The translations under genes and the position numbers were made by a program. 64,000 bases of DNA from Sulfurospirillum sp. UBA4058 (GTDB taxonomy: Bacteria > Campylobacterota > Campylobacteria > Campylobacterales > Sulfurospirillaceae). The stretch spans positions 124,001 through 188,000 of the forward strand of contig DFZK01000015.1 in the NCBI GenBank assembly GCA_002382085.1, written 5' to 3'. Shown piece by piece: positions 46,522 to 54,199 of this stretch (the stretch's first letter is position 1; every line of letters begins with the position of its first letter). Under the pieces are notes generated by a model. That model ran no database searches. It was given only the letters and a program-made list of their open reading frames with translations, and was not told the origin of the DNA.

Positions 46522-47195
46522 TCGAGAATATAGCCTATATTTTTAATGGTTTTGATCATATCGACGGAAATTTTTTTGCGTAAACGATAGAGGAGATTTT
46601 TAAGAACGTTGTCTTCAATATCCCATGAACCGTAAAGATGGTTTTTCATCATCTCTTTTGAAAGAACCCTCCCTCGATACTCTATCAGAAGTTCGATAAG
46701 ATCGGACTCTTGTTTGGAAAGCGTAAACTTTTTATCGTCGACGCAAAGGGTTTTTGATTGTTGAGAGTATGTCACACACGGCATTTGATCAATAAGCACG
46801 TCCGTCGTATGTTCATTGATAAGGTGTCCTATGGTTTGAACCACTTTGGAAAGTTTATGATAATCAAGAGGCTTGATAATGTAGTCGCTAATACCTAAGG
46901 GGATGCATTTGAGTAGTTTGTCCTGATCGGTGTAACTACTGGTAATAAAAGTGATTAGTTTCGGGTAAAGCTTACGCGCTTCGACAATAAGCGTATATCC
47001 ATTCATATAAGGCATGACGTAATCGGTAATCAGAACATCGGGTTGAAAACGTTGTAAATGCTCCAATGCTTCTTTCCCGTGTTGCGCGAGAGTGATGTTT
47101 TTGAAAAAATAGCTTAACGTATCGGCGGTATTGTCTCTTACGATCAGATCATCTTCAACATAAAGAACGTCTAATTCAAAGATTTTTTTGTTCAC
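46518..47195 (-). CDS. OmpR-family response regulator
   Basis: 225 residues: receiver domain (about 8-125, phospho-acceptor Asp in LITDYVMPYMNG, Lys in IIKPLDY) and winged-helix DNA-binding domain (about 140-225, LYRLRKKI and IKTIKNIGYIL). Partner of the adjacent frameshifted kinase (4-bp overlap). Tandem AAGTCAT repeats 43 bp upstream of its start suggest autoregulation, and the same repeat stands before the chemoreceptor. Confidence 0.9.
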   Translation of the reverse strand: MNKKIFELDVLYVEDDLIVRDNTADTLSYFFKNITLAQHGKEALEHLQRFQPDVLITDYVMPYMNGYTLIVEARKLYPKLITFITSSYTDQDKLLKCIPLGISDYIIKPLDYHKLSKVVQTIGHLINEHTTDVLIDQMPCVTYSQQSKTLCVDDKKFTLSKQESDLIELLIEYRGRVLSKEMMKNHLYGSWDIEDNVLKNLLYRLRKKISVDMIKTIKNIGYILE

Positions 47196-47237
47196 GTTAG
47201 AATCCTTGTATCCTATCCAAATAATTATAACGTTTTA

Positions 47238-47255
47238 AAGTCATTTCAAAGTCAT
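47238..47255 (+). promoter_or_regulatory. Tandem AAGTCAT repeats, 11-bp period, between regulator and crp gene
   Basis: AAAGTCATTTC directly followed by AAAGTCATCTC: the core AAGTCAT at 47238 and 47249. Lies in the 131-bp divergent gap between the OmpR-family gene and the Crp-family gene. Matches the pair at 40450 in core and spacing. Confidence 0.55.
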
Positions 47256-47326
47256 CTCATAGACTCTAAAGAAATCCTAATTGAACTTGCGTTACGATAG
47301 GTTCTATTATATAAGAGGATTTCATT

Positions 47327-47965
47327 ATGGATAGACTTCGCGACATTGCAATCTTTTCACATTTAAGCGATATTCAGCTTGAAAAGCTTAAAAAAATCTC
47401 TTCGGTTAAAAAGTATCGCGCCAAAGAGATTTTGTTTTACGAAGGTGACGAGCCCGTATACCTTCACGTGTTGCTTCAAGGCACGCTTAAAGTGTATAAG
47501 ACCAATCACAAAGGTCAGCAAATCTTCTTGCATCAGTTTTATCCGGGCGGTTTAGTAGCGGAATTGGCGCATTTTGAAAATATTCCCTATCCCGCGACCG
47601 CGGAGTTTATGAGTGACAGCGAAGTGCTTCGCATCGACTATAAAGCCTTGGAGAAAGATTTTTTCAAAAATCCCGATATCTCGTTTGAGATCATCAAAAG
47701 CCTCATCGCCAAACATAAAATCTTAATCGACGTGATTCAAAAAGAGGTTATTTTGACCGCCGAGGCAAAGGTCGCCAAATTTCTTTTGGAAAACGAAGAA
47801 CTGTTTAAAACGCTCAAAAATACCCAAGTGGCTTCCATTCTTAATCTCACTCCCGAAACCCTCTCACGCACGCTTTCTAAATTCAAAGCTTCGGGACTGA
47901 TCGAAGTCGGCGACGAACATCATATTCGCATTGTCAATAGGGATAGACTCCAAGAAATGCTATAA
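47327..47965 (+). CDS. Crp/Fnr-family regulator, Nss-like, upstream of nrf genes
   Basis: 212 residues: cyclic-nucleotide-type beta barrel (about 1-120), dimer helix, and helix-turn-helix with recognition helix LTPETLSRTLSKF. The E..SR triad matches that by which FNR reads TTGA half-sites. There is no cysteine in the protein, so it is not an oxygen-sensing Fe-S FNR. In Wolinella, Nss regulators of this superfamily respond to nitrate, NO or N2O; that homology is inferred here. RBS AGAGGA; nrfH promoter begins 30 bp after its stop. Confidence 0.85.
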   Translation: MDRLRDIAIFSHLSDIQLEKLKKISSVKKYRAKEILFYEGDEPVYLHVLLQGTLKVYKTNHKGQQIFLHQFYPGGLVAELAHFENIPYPATAEFMSDSEVLRIDYKALEKDFFKNPDISFEIIKSLIAKHKILIDVIQKEVILTAEAKVAKFLLENEELFKTLKNTQVASILNLTPETLSRTLSKFKASGLIEVGDEHHIRIVNRDRLQEML

Positions 47966-47993
47966 CTTTTTTCAATACTCCGTTAGGCTTTTA

Positions 47994-48035
47994 TTGACAT
48001 AGGTCAAGGTTTTTTTTCACTGTTCTTTATACAAT
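47994..48035 (+). promoter_or_regulatory. nrfH promoter with FNR/Nss-type palindrome
   Basis: TTGAC-ATAG-GTCAA at 47994-48007 is a perfect palindrome of the FNR/NssR type (TTGA-N6-TCAA). A -10 element TATACAAT follows at 48028-48035. A start point near 48041 would place the palindrome centre at about -40.5, the class II activator position. No -35 hexamer is seen, as expected for an activator-dependent promoter. Confidence 0.7.
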
Positions 48036-48083
48036 ACCCCTATAACTTTTACTATATTGTTTGTTTAATAATAAATTAATAAT

Positions 48084-48175
48084 AGGAGGTTGTAAGTCTT
48101 TGGATACAAGAAAGCGTTAGATCTTGTATTTGGGTCGAATAAGGCGTTGTCGCGGATGTTTCGATACGAAGCGAC
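48084..48175 (+). promoter_or_regulatory. Structured nrfH leader with mini-ORF
   Basis: After the predicted start point comes AGGAGG (48084-48089) followed 10 nt later by TTG GAT ACA AGA AAG CGT TAG (48100-48120), a possible 6-residue peptide MDTRKR. The mini-ORF overlaps a hairpin ATACAAGA / TCTTGTAT (48104-48111 with 48122-48129). A second hairpin GTCGC / GCGAC (48149-48153 with 48171-48175), with inner TTCG/CGAA, precedes the nrfH ribosome site. Confidence 0.4.
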
Positions 48176-48197
48176 ATAGAATATCAAAGGAGGAAAT

Positions 48198-48731
48198 GTG
48201 AAAAAGAGTAATTTCCTAAAGTACGCGGCACTTTTAGCTTTCGTCGTCGCCATCGGCTTTTTTGCCTATATGGTACATGCGTCTAAAGCGTTGTCGTATC
48301 TCTCCAGCGATCCCAAAGCCTGTATCAACTGTCACGTCATGAATACGCAATATGCGACATGGCAACACAGTTCACATGCTGAGCGAGCAGGATGTATCGA
48401 TTGTCACTTACCGCACGATAATATGGTGAATAAGTATATCGCCAAAGCGCGTGACGGTTATAACCATAGCGTGGCGTTTACGTTCAATACGTACAAAAAC
48501 GCGATTAAGATCAGTGACGACGGTGCGAAGAGAGTTCAGGAGAATTGTATTTCGTGTCATGCCAGTTTAACCTCTCAAATGGTTAAAAACGCAGATGCCA
48601 ATCACAATTATGACGATCCGAGCGTGGCTACGGGCAGACGTTGTTGGGAGTGTCATAAAGGCGTACCGCACGGTAAAGTGAGAGGTCTTACGACGACACC
48701 GAATAACTTGGGTGTTAAAGAAGTCAAATAG
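48198..48731 (+). CDS. nrfH: Tetrahaem cytochrome c quinol dehydrogenase NrfH
   Basis: Membrane-anchored NapC/NirT-family protein that oxidises menaquinol and feeds electrons to NrfA. 177 residues: one N-terminal helix (about 8-27) and four haem motifs CINCHVMN, CIDCHLPH, CISCHAS and CWECHKG; the first with the nearby Met ligand is typical of NrfH. GTG start with AAGGAGG. First gene of the nrf unit. Confidence 0.95.
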   Translation: MKKSNFLKYAALLAFVVAIGFFAYMVHASKALSYLSSDPKACINCHVMNTQYATWQHSSHAERAGCIDCHLPHDNMVNKYIAKARDGYNHSVAFTFNTYKNAIKISDDGAKRVQENCISCHASLTSQMVKNADANHNYDDPSVATGRRCWECHKGVPHGKVRGLTTTPNNLGVKEVK

Positions 48732-48734
48732 TTC

Positions 48735-48801
48735 TGCCTCATCGAGGCAAGCTTCAGTGCCTCAGTGGCTAACGTAGATACAAGAGCTTTGCTTTTGTAT
48801 C
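48735..48801 (+). promoter_or_regulatory. Competing hairpins between nrfH and nrfA
   Basis: TGCCTC (48735) can pair with GAGGCA (48744), and GAGGCA can equally pair with a second TGCCTC (48758), so the two stems exclude each other. A third stem GATACAAGAGC / GCTTTTGTATC (48777-48787 with 48791-48801, one G-U) ends 33 bp before the nrfA ATG. Such elements often set mRNA stability and subunit ratio. Confidence 0.5.
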
Positions 48802-48833
48802 GTGATAAAAAAAGAGATGGAGGGAAACAGAAG

Positions 48834-50378
48834 ATGAAATGGAAACTTTTACTGGCCAGTTCCTTAGTAGCTATCGGGGCGATGGCTGTGCTTGCCGGCA
48901 ATATCACGGAAAAAGAGAAACAAAGAGTCGAACTTGCCAAAGCACCGAGCGAGGCGGGTATCGAGGGTAAAAACAAGAGCGAAGAGTGGGCAAAATACTA
49001 TCCGCGACAGTTTGACTCTTGGAAAAAAACCAAAGAGTACGACACGTTTACCGACATGTTGGAAAAAGATCCGGCTCTTGGCGTTATCTGGGCGGGTTAT
49101 GCATTTTCAAAAGATTACAACTCTCCGCGCGGTCACTACTATGCGGTACAAGATAACGTGAACAGTCTTCGTACGGGAGCTCCCGTCGATGCGAAAACGG
49201 GACCGCTTCCGACGGCATGTTGGACATGTAAATCTCCGGATGTTCCTCGCTTGATCGAAGAAGACGGCGAATTGGAATACTTTACGGGTAAATGGGCAAA
49301 ATACGGTTCTCAAGTAGTGAACTCCATCGGTTGTAGCAACTGCCACGACGACAAAACCGCACAGCTTCGCGCCAGCGTTCCTCAACTCAACCGCGCTTTA
49401 CAAGCGGCAGGTTTGAAAACGTTTGAAGAATCGACTCACCAAGAAAAACGCTCACTCGTTTGTGCGCAATGCCACGTTGAGTATTACTTCCAAAAAACAG
49501 AGTGGAAAGACGCTAAAGGCGATGCAAAAACGGCGATGGTCGTGACCTATCCATGGCATAACGGTATTGGTAAAAACGGTAATGCCGGCGTTGAGGGTAT
49601 GATTAAATACTATGACGACATCAAGTTCTCAGACTGGACGCACAGTATTTCTAAAACGCCGATGCTCAAAGCGCAACATCCGGGTTATGAGTTCTGGAAA
49701 ACCGGCATTCACGGACAAAAAGGCGTTTCATGTGCAGACTGTCATATGCCTTATACGCAAGAAGGTTCGGTTAAATACTCCGACCACCAAGTCCTTGAAA
49801 ATCCGCTTAAAGCGATGGATCGTACATGTATGAACTGCCATAGAGAGAGCGAAGAGAAGCTTAAAGGCATCGTTCATCAAAAATACGAGCGTAAAGAGTT
49901 CCTCAATAAAATCGCGTTGGACAACTTGGCAAAAGCGCACTTGGAAACAGGTAAAGCGATTGAAGCGGGTGCTAGCGACGATGAACTCAAAGAGGTAAGA
50001 ACATTGCTTCGCCACGGACAATTTAAAGGCGATATGGCGATTGCGGCGCACGGTAACTACTTCCATGCTCCGGAAGAGACTTTACGTTTATTGGCAGCGG
50101 CAAACGACGATGCTCAAAAAGCACGATTGCTTCTTGTCAAAATCTTGGCAAAACACGGCGTGATGGACTATAGCGCTCCGGATTTTGATACCAAAGCCAA
50201 AGCGCAAGCCTTAGCAAAAGTCGATATGGCGGCACTTTCAGCCGAGAAAATGAAGTTCAAACAAACGTTGGAACAAGAGTGGAAAAAAGAGGCGAAAGCC
50301 AAAGGTAGAGCCAATCCTGAACTCTACAAAGATGCCGATACGATCGATAACGGTAAATCTTCTTGGAATAAAAAGTAA
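48834..50378 (+). CDS. nrfA: Cytochrome c nitrite reductase, pentahaem NrfA
   Basis: Periplasmic six-electron reduction of nitrite to ammonium. Signal peptide (LLLASSLVAIGAMAVLAG), then the active-site haem with lysine ligand CWTCK (residues 129-133) and four CxxCH haems (CSNCH at 167, CAQCH at 210, CADCH, CMNCH). 514 residues. ATG at 48834 gives the proper signal and follows GGAGGG; the frame is open to 48765. CXXCK maturation needs a dedicated haem lyase, for which NrfI two genes on is the candidate. Confidence 0.97.
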   Translation: MKWKLLLASSLVAIGAMAVLAGNITEKEKQRVELAKAPSEAGIEGKNKSEEWAKYYPRQFDSWKKTKEYDTFTDMLEKDPALGVIWAGYAFSKDYNSPRGHYYAVQDNVNSLRTGAPVDAKTGPLPTACWTCKSPDVPRLIEEDGELEYFTGKWAKYGSQVVNSIGCSNCHDDKTAQLRASVPQLNRALQAAGLKTFEESTHQEKRSLVCAQCHVEYYFQKTEWKDAKGDAKTAMVVTYPWHNGIGKNGNAGVEGMIKYYDDIKFSDWTHSISKTPMLKAQHPGYEFWKTGIHGQKGVSCADCHMPYTQEGSVKYSDHQVLENPLKAMDRTCMNCHRESEEKLKGIVHQKYERKEFLNKIALDNLAKAHLETGKAIEAGASDDELKEVRTLLRHGQFKGDMAIAAHGNYFHAPEETLRLLAAANDDAQKARLLLVKILAKHGVMDYSAPDFDTKAKAQALAKVDMAALSAEKMKFKQTLEQEWKKEAKAKGRANPELYKDADTIDNGKSSWNKK

Positions 50379-50387
50379 TTCGCTAAG

Positions 50388-50419
50388 CGAGGGAGAAGGT
50401 CTCTTCTCCTTCGTCTTTT
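50388..50419 (+). terminator. Terminator-like hairpin after nrfA
   Basis: CGAGGGAGAAG / CTTCTCCTTCG (50388-50398 with 50403-50413, one G-U) with a 4-nt loop, followed by TCTTTTA. It would reduce read-through from nrfHA into nrfI. An extended -10 TGTTATACT follows at 50421-50429, a possible separate promoter for nrfI. Confidence 0.7.
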
Positions 50420-50480
50420 ATGTTATACTAAAGTCGCTTGCATCGAAGCTATTTTCGTATTACATAGGCAAAGGGAAAAC

Positions 50481-52874
50481 GTGTTTATTAAGGTACTCGG
50501 CTCTTACAAAACCATGCTTTTCCTCTTAGCGTGTCTTGCCTTGGGTGCGGCGGTCGCAACGTTTCTTGAAAACGACTTCGGCACGGCGTTTGCACGCGCT
50601 TACGTCTACGATACGCGATGGTACGAAGGGTTGTTGGTCTTAAGCGCTTGCAACATCGCCGTCGTTCTTTTTCAAACGCGCATGTACGCTCGACATATCA
50701 GCAAATTTTTGTTTCACGCAGCCTTGATCGTGATCTTGGTCGGTTCGGGATTGACGCGTTATTGGGGTATCGAAGGCGTCATGAAAATTCGCGAAAATAC
50801 GACGGTGGATTATATCGTTTTGAATGCAACGGGTGAAAACGTTACCTTGCCGTTTGCGCTTAAACTCAACGATTTTATTTTAGATCGCTACTACGGAAGC
50901 AGTGCGCCTTCGTCGTACGAGAGCAAAGTTACGGTGATTGAGGGCGATCAACGTTTCGATTATACGATCTCGATGAATCATACGTTGGTGCATAAAGGCT
51001 ACAAATTTTTCCAAACCTTTTACGACCCCGACGAAAAGGGTACGATTCTCTCGGTGAGCAAAGATCCCGGCGTCGAAGTGACCTATCTTGGGTACGCCTT
51101 GTTGTTTTTAGGCTTGATTTTAAACCTGTTCGATCCCCGATCGCGTTTTAGAGTCCTCATCGCGCAAGCTCGAAAAAGTATGCTCACACTCGTCGTGTTG
51201 GCGGCAAGTTTACATGTACCGCTTTTTTCGCAAAGCGACTACGTGCAAAACTATATGAACGAGCATCGCGAAAAGAGCCTTGCGGTTGCGGAGGATTTCG
51301 GAAAACTCGTCGTGCAGTCGCGTATGGGACGTATGAAACCGTTTGATACTTTGTCGCAAGAAGTGCTCTACAAACTCAGCGGCAAAAGTACGCTTTACGG
51401 TATGAACTCGACGCAAATCGCCTTAGGAATGCTCTCGCATCCGAGTTTATGGAAAAAGCAAGCGATGATTCAAACAAAATCGCCCAAGCTTCGGGATTTG
51501 ATCGGCATTAAGAGCGATCAAAGATGGGCATGCTTTGACGACTTTTTTGACGGATACCGCTACAAACTCGAAGGAGAACTTCAAAAAGCTTTGGAGATGA
51601 AACCCTCGCTTCGGGGCGTTTACGAGAATGATTTGATTAAAACGGACGAGCGTTTGAGCATCGCTTTTATGCTTTACCAAGGCATTTTATTTAAGATCTT
51701 TCCGGTTCCGAACGATGTAGGGCATACGTGGGTCGCGTTTGAGCAGATGTTTTCGCGTATCGACGTCGAAGAGTCGCAAGCGTTACAAGAGAGTTCTACC
51801 GCTTTTATCGAAGCGTTGTTTGCACGCGACTATGAAAAAGCACGCTTACCCGTCAAAACGTTTGCGCAGTTTCAAAGCCGATACGGCACGGACGTCATGC
51901 CCTCAAAGACGCATATCGACGTGGAAATTTTTTACAACAAACTGATGCTCTTCGAGCGTTTAAGCTTTGCCTATTTAGGTTTGGGTATTGTTTTGTTGGC
52001 TGCTGCGTTCGGTCGCGTTTTCGCACCGAAAGTCTTTACATGTAAGCTTGATCGTCTCTTTTTCTGGACGGTCGCCGCACTCTTTAGCGTGCATACGTTC
52101 GGCTTGGCGTTGCGCTGGTACGTCAGCGCACATGCCCCTTTGAGCGATACGTACGAATCCATCGTCTATATCGCGTGGTCGTGTCTGCTTTTTTGCATGC
52201 TCTTTTTACGCCGATCGCTTTTTGCGCTCTGCGGCTCCGTGATGATGGCGGCGATCTTTATGTTTACGGCGCATTTGGGGCACATCGACCCTGAAATCAC
52301 GAACCTCGTTCCGGTACTCAAATCCTTTTGGCTGAGTGTCCATGTTTCGATCATTACCGCTAGCTACGGCTTTTTAGCCTTGGGCTGCGCGCTTGGTTTT
52401 TTGACGCTCGTTTTGTTTACATGTAAGCCTTCCGAGTCGATCACGCGTTACATTAAACACCTTACGCTGATCAACGAAATCAGTCTTATCATCGGTTTAA
52501 GCCTCTTGGTTATCGGCAATTTTTTAGGCGGCGTCTGGGCGAATGAGTCGTGGGGAAGGTATTGGGGGTGGGATCCTAAGGAGACGTGGGCATATATTTC
52601 GATTATCGTCTACACGATGATCTTACATGTCAGGCTGATTCCGCGTTGGTATTCGCCTTACGTTTTTGCCGTTTCGTCGCTTTTGGGCTTTGCCTCTATT
52701 TTGATGACCTATTTCGGCGTCAATTTTTACTTAGCGGGAAAACATTCGTATGCCTCGGGCGATCCGGTTCCGATCCCTACATGGGTGTACGTATGCGTTG
52801 CTTTGGTCACGGTACTGATCGTTTTTGCGTATCCGAATAAAACTTTAAAGGAAAATCATGAAAGTCATCTATAG
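50481..52874 (+). CDS. nrfI: CcsBA-type cytochrome c haem lyase NrfI
   Basis: System II haem attachment, ResB and CcsA parts fused in 797 residues. N-terminal ResB-like part with four membrane helices and a large periplasmic loop (about 60-460); C-terminal CcsA part with the tryptophan-rich WGRYWGWDPKETWAYIS motif and conserved His residues. In Wolinella NrfI is the lyase specific for the CXXCK haem of NrfA; position supports that role. GTG start with AAAGGGA. Contains two exact TTACATGTAA copies (52036, 52417). Confidence 0.92.
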   Translation: MFIKVLGSYKTMLFLLACLALGAAVATFLENDFGTAFARAYVYDTRWYEGLLVLSACNIAVVLFQTRMYARHISKFLFHAALIVILVGSGLTRYWGIEGVMKIRENTTVDYIVLNATGENVTLPFALKLNDFILDRYYGSSAPSSYESKVTVIEGDQRFDYTISMNHTLVHKGYKFFQTFYDPDEKGTILSVSKDPGVEVTYLGYALLFLGLILNLFDPRSRFRVLIAQARKSMLTLVVLAASLHVPLFSQSDYVQNYMNEHREKSLAVAEDFGKLVVQSRMGRMKPFDTLSQEVLYKLSGKSTLYGMNSTQIALGMLSHPSLWKKQAMIQTKSPKLRDLIGIKSDQRWACFDDFFDGYRYKLEGELQKALEMKPSLRGVYENDLIKTDERLSIAFMLYQGILFKIFPVPNDVGHTWVAFEQMFSRIDVEESQALQESSTAFIEALFARDYEKARLPVKTFAQFQSRYGTDVMPSKTHIDVEIFYNKLMLFERLSFAYLGLGIVLLAAAFGRVFAPKVFTCKLDRLFFWTVAALFSVHTFGLALRWYVSAHAPLSDTYESIVYIAWSCLLFCMLFLRRSLFALCGSVMMAAIFMFTAHLGHIDPEITNLVPVLKSFWLSVHVSIITASYGFLALGCALGFLTLVLFTCKPSESITRYIKHLTLINEISLIIGLSLLVIGNFLGGVWANESWGRYWGWDPKETWAYISIIVYTMILHVRLIPRWYSPYVFAVSSLLGFASILMTYFGVNFYLAGKHSYASGDPVPIPTWVYVCVALVTVLIVFAYPNKTLKENHESHL

Positions 52875-53508
52875 TTTTTTAGCCACACTCGCCTGTTGCG
52901 TCGGGCTTTATGCCGGCGATATTTATGAAGGCGTCGTCGTTGACGTGATGCAAGGCGGCGGTTACACCTATTTGCAGATCGACGATACGAAAAAACGGTA
53001 TTGGATCGCGGTTGAGGGCGTTAATCTCGAAAAAGGGACGGAAGTGCGTTTCCAAGAAGAGATGAAGGCTAAAAATTTTGAAAGCAAGGCGTTGAATCGT
53101 ACGTTTGACGAACTGGTCTTCGCATCCAATCTTCAATACCGCACCAAGGTTCAAGAAAAAGGCAACCTTGCATTAATTAACGAATACGTCGAAGTGTCTC
53201 CGTATCAGCGCGAAGGGACGATGAGCATTAAAGAAGCGTGGGAAAAACGAACGCAACTGAACGGAAAAAGCGTTACGATTCGTGCCAAAGTCGTTAAAGC
53301 GTCATCGGCTATTTTAGGACGCAACTGGATTCACCTCCAAGACGGTACGGGCGAGAACCGCGAAGTCGGACGCATCGTTTTTACGTCTCAAGAATCGCCC
53401 AAAGTCGGCGATATCGTTACCGCAACGGGCATTGTCGCCGTTGACAAAAATTTCGGTTCGGGGTATATTTATACCATAATCGTTGAAAACGCAACGTTTA
53501 CAAAATAA
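52858..53508 (+). CDS. nrfJ: NrfJ-like periplasmic protein
   Basis: 216 residues with signal peptide (VIYSFLATLACCVGLYAG). Two beta-barrel OB-like halves are visible: residues ~22-95 (GGYTYLQIDDTKKRYWIAV) and ~118-216 (NGKSVTIRAKVVK...NWIHLQDGTGE...VGDIVTATGIV). It occupies the position of nrfJ in the Wolinella nrfHAIJ operon; function is undefined there too. Overlaps nrfI by 17 bp with its own AAAGGA site. Confidence 0.78.
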   Translation: MKVIYSFLATLACCVGLYAGDIYEGVVVDVMQGGGYTYLQIDDTKKRYWIAVEGVNLEKGTEVRFQEEMKAKNFESKALNRTFDELVFASNLQYRTKVQEKGNLALINEYVEVSPYQREGTMSIKEAWEKRTQLNGKSVTIRAKVVKASSAILGRNWIHLQDGTGENREVGRIVFTSQESPKVGDIVTATGIVAVDKNFGSGYIYTIIVENATFTK

Positions 53509-53525
53509 TACCCAAAGAGTTGCAG

Positions 53526-54191
53526 ATGGCATTAACCGAACATGCCGCCTTGGTCGCTCATTTGCCGATTTTTCAGTCGCTCGAAGAGGGCGACATCGAA
53601 AAAATCGCGCATTTTAGCACGGTCAAACAGTACCAAAAAGGCGACGTCCTCTTTTACGAGAAAGACAGCAAAGACGCGATCTATTACATTATCGACGGGT
53701 CGGTTAAATTTTACAAAGTCGATCGTTTCGAAAACGAGATTTTCTTATACAAACTCTTCTCAAAATCGTTGATCTTCAACGTCTCAAAACTCATCGACAG
53801 CTTTTTTATCAGTTGTTACGCCAATGCCGAATTTTTAGAAAACAGCACGGTTTTAAGCATTCAAAGCGCGCCCTTTCGCGAGATGATCTACACGAATCAT
53901 CGTCTGATGACCCGCATTCTCGAAGAGTCGTTTAAGATGATTCAGCAAATGCAGTGTATTATTAGCCGTGACGTCGTGTTTGACGGAACGGCAAAAGTCG
54001 CGCACATGTTGATCAACGATTTGGAGACGTTTAACGCGTTGAAAAAGCATGAAATCGCTTACATGTTGCACATTCAACCCGAAACGCTTTCGCGCATTTT
54101 AAACAAACTGACGCGTAACGGCACGATCGAAATCGACAAAAATAACGTCGTGATCTTGAACACGCAAGAACTTAAAGACATTTACGAATAG
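53526..54191 (+). CDS. Second Crp/Fnr-family regulator in the nrf locus
   Basis: 221 residues: sensor barrel (about 5-125), helix-turn-helix with IQPETLSRILNKL, again the E..SR triad of FNR-like specificity. Two cysteines (SCYANAEF, MQCIIS), not in an FNR cluster arrangement. Follows nrfJ by 17 bp and precedes the PilJ sensor by 8 bp. ATG at 53526 preferred over an in-frame TTG at 53520. Candidate Nss-type regulator; effector unknown. Confidence 0.85.
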   Translation: MALTEHAALVAHLPIFQSLEEGDIEKIAHFSTVKQYQKGDVLFYEKDSKDAIYYIIDGSVKFYKVDRFENEIFLYKLFSKSLIFNVSKLIDSFFISCYANAEFLENSTVLSIQSAPFREMIYTNHRLMTRILEESFKMIQQMQCIISRDVVFDGTAKVAHMLINDLETFNALKKHEIAYMLHIQPETLSRILNKLTRNGTIEIDKNNVVILNTQELKDIYE

Positions 54192-54199
54192 GCAAAACG

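Noticed and set aside
49107..49385. Antisense frame inside nrfA
   Set aside because: Overlaps the catalytic CWTCK region of a clear gene and has no promoter or ribosome site.
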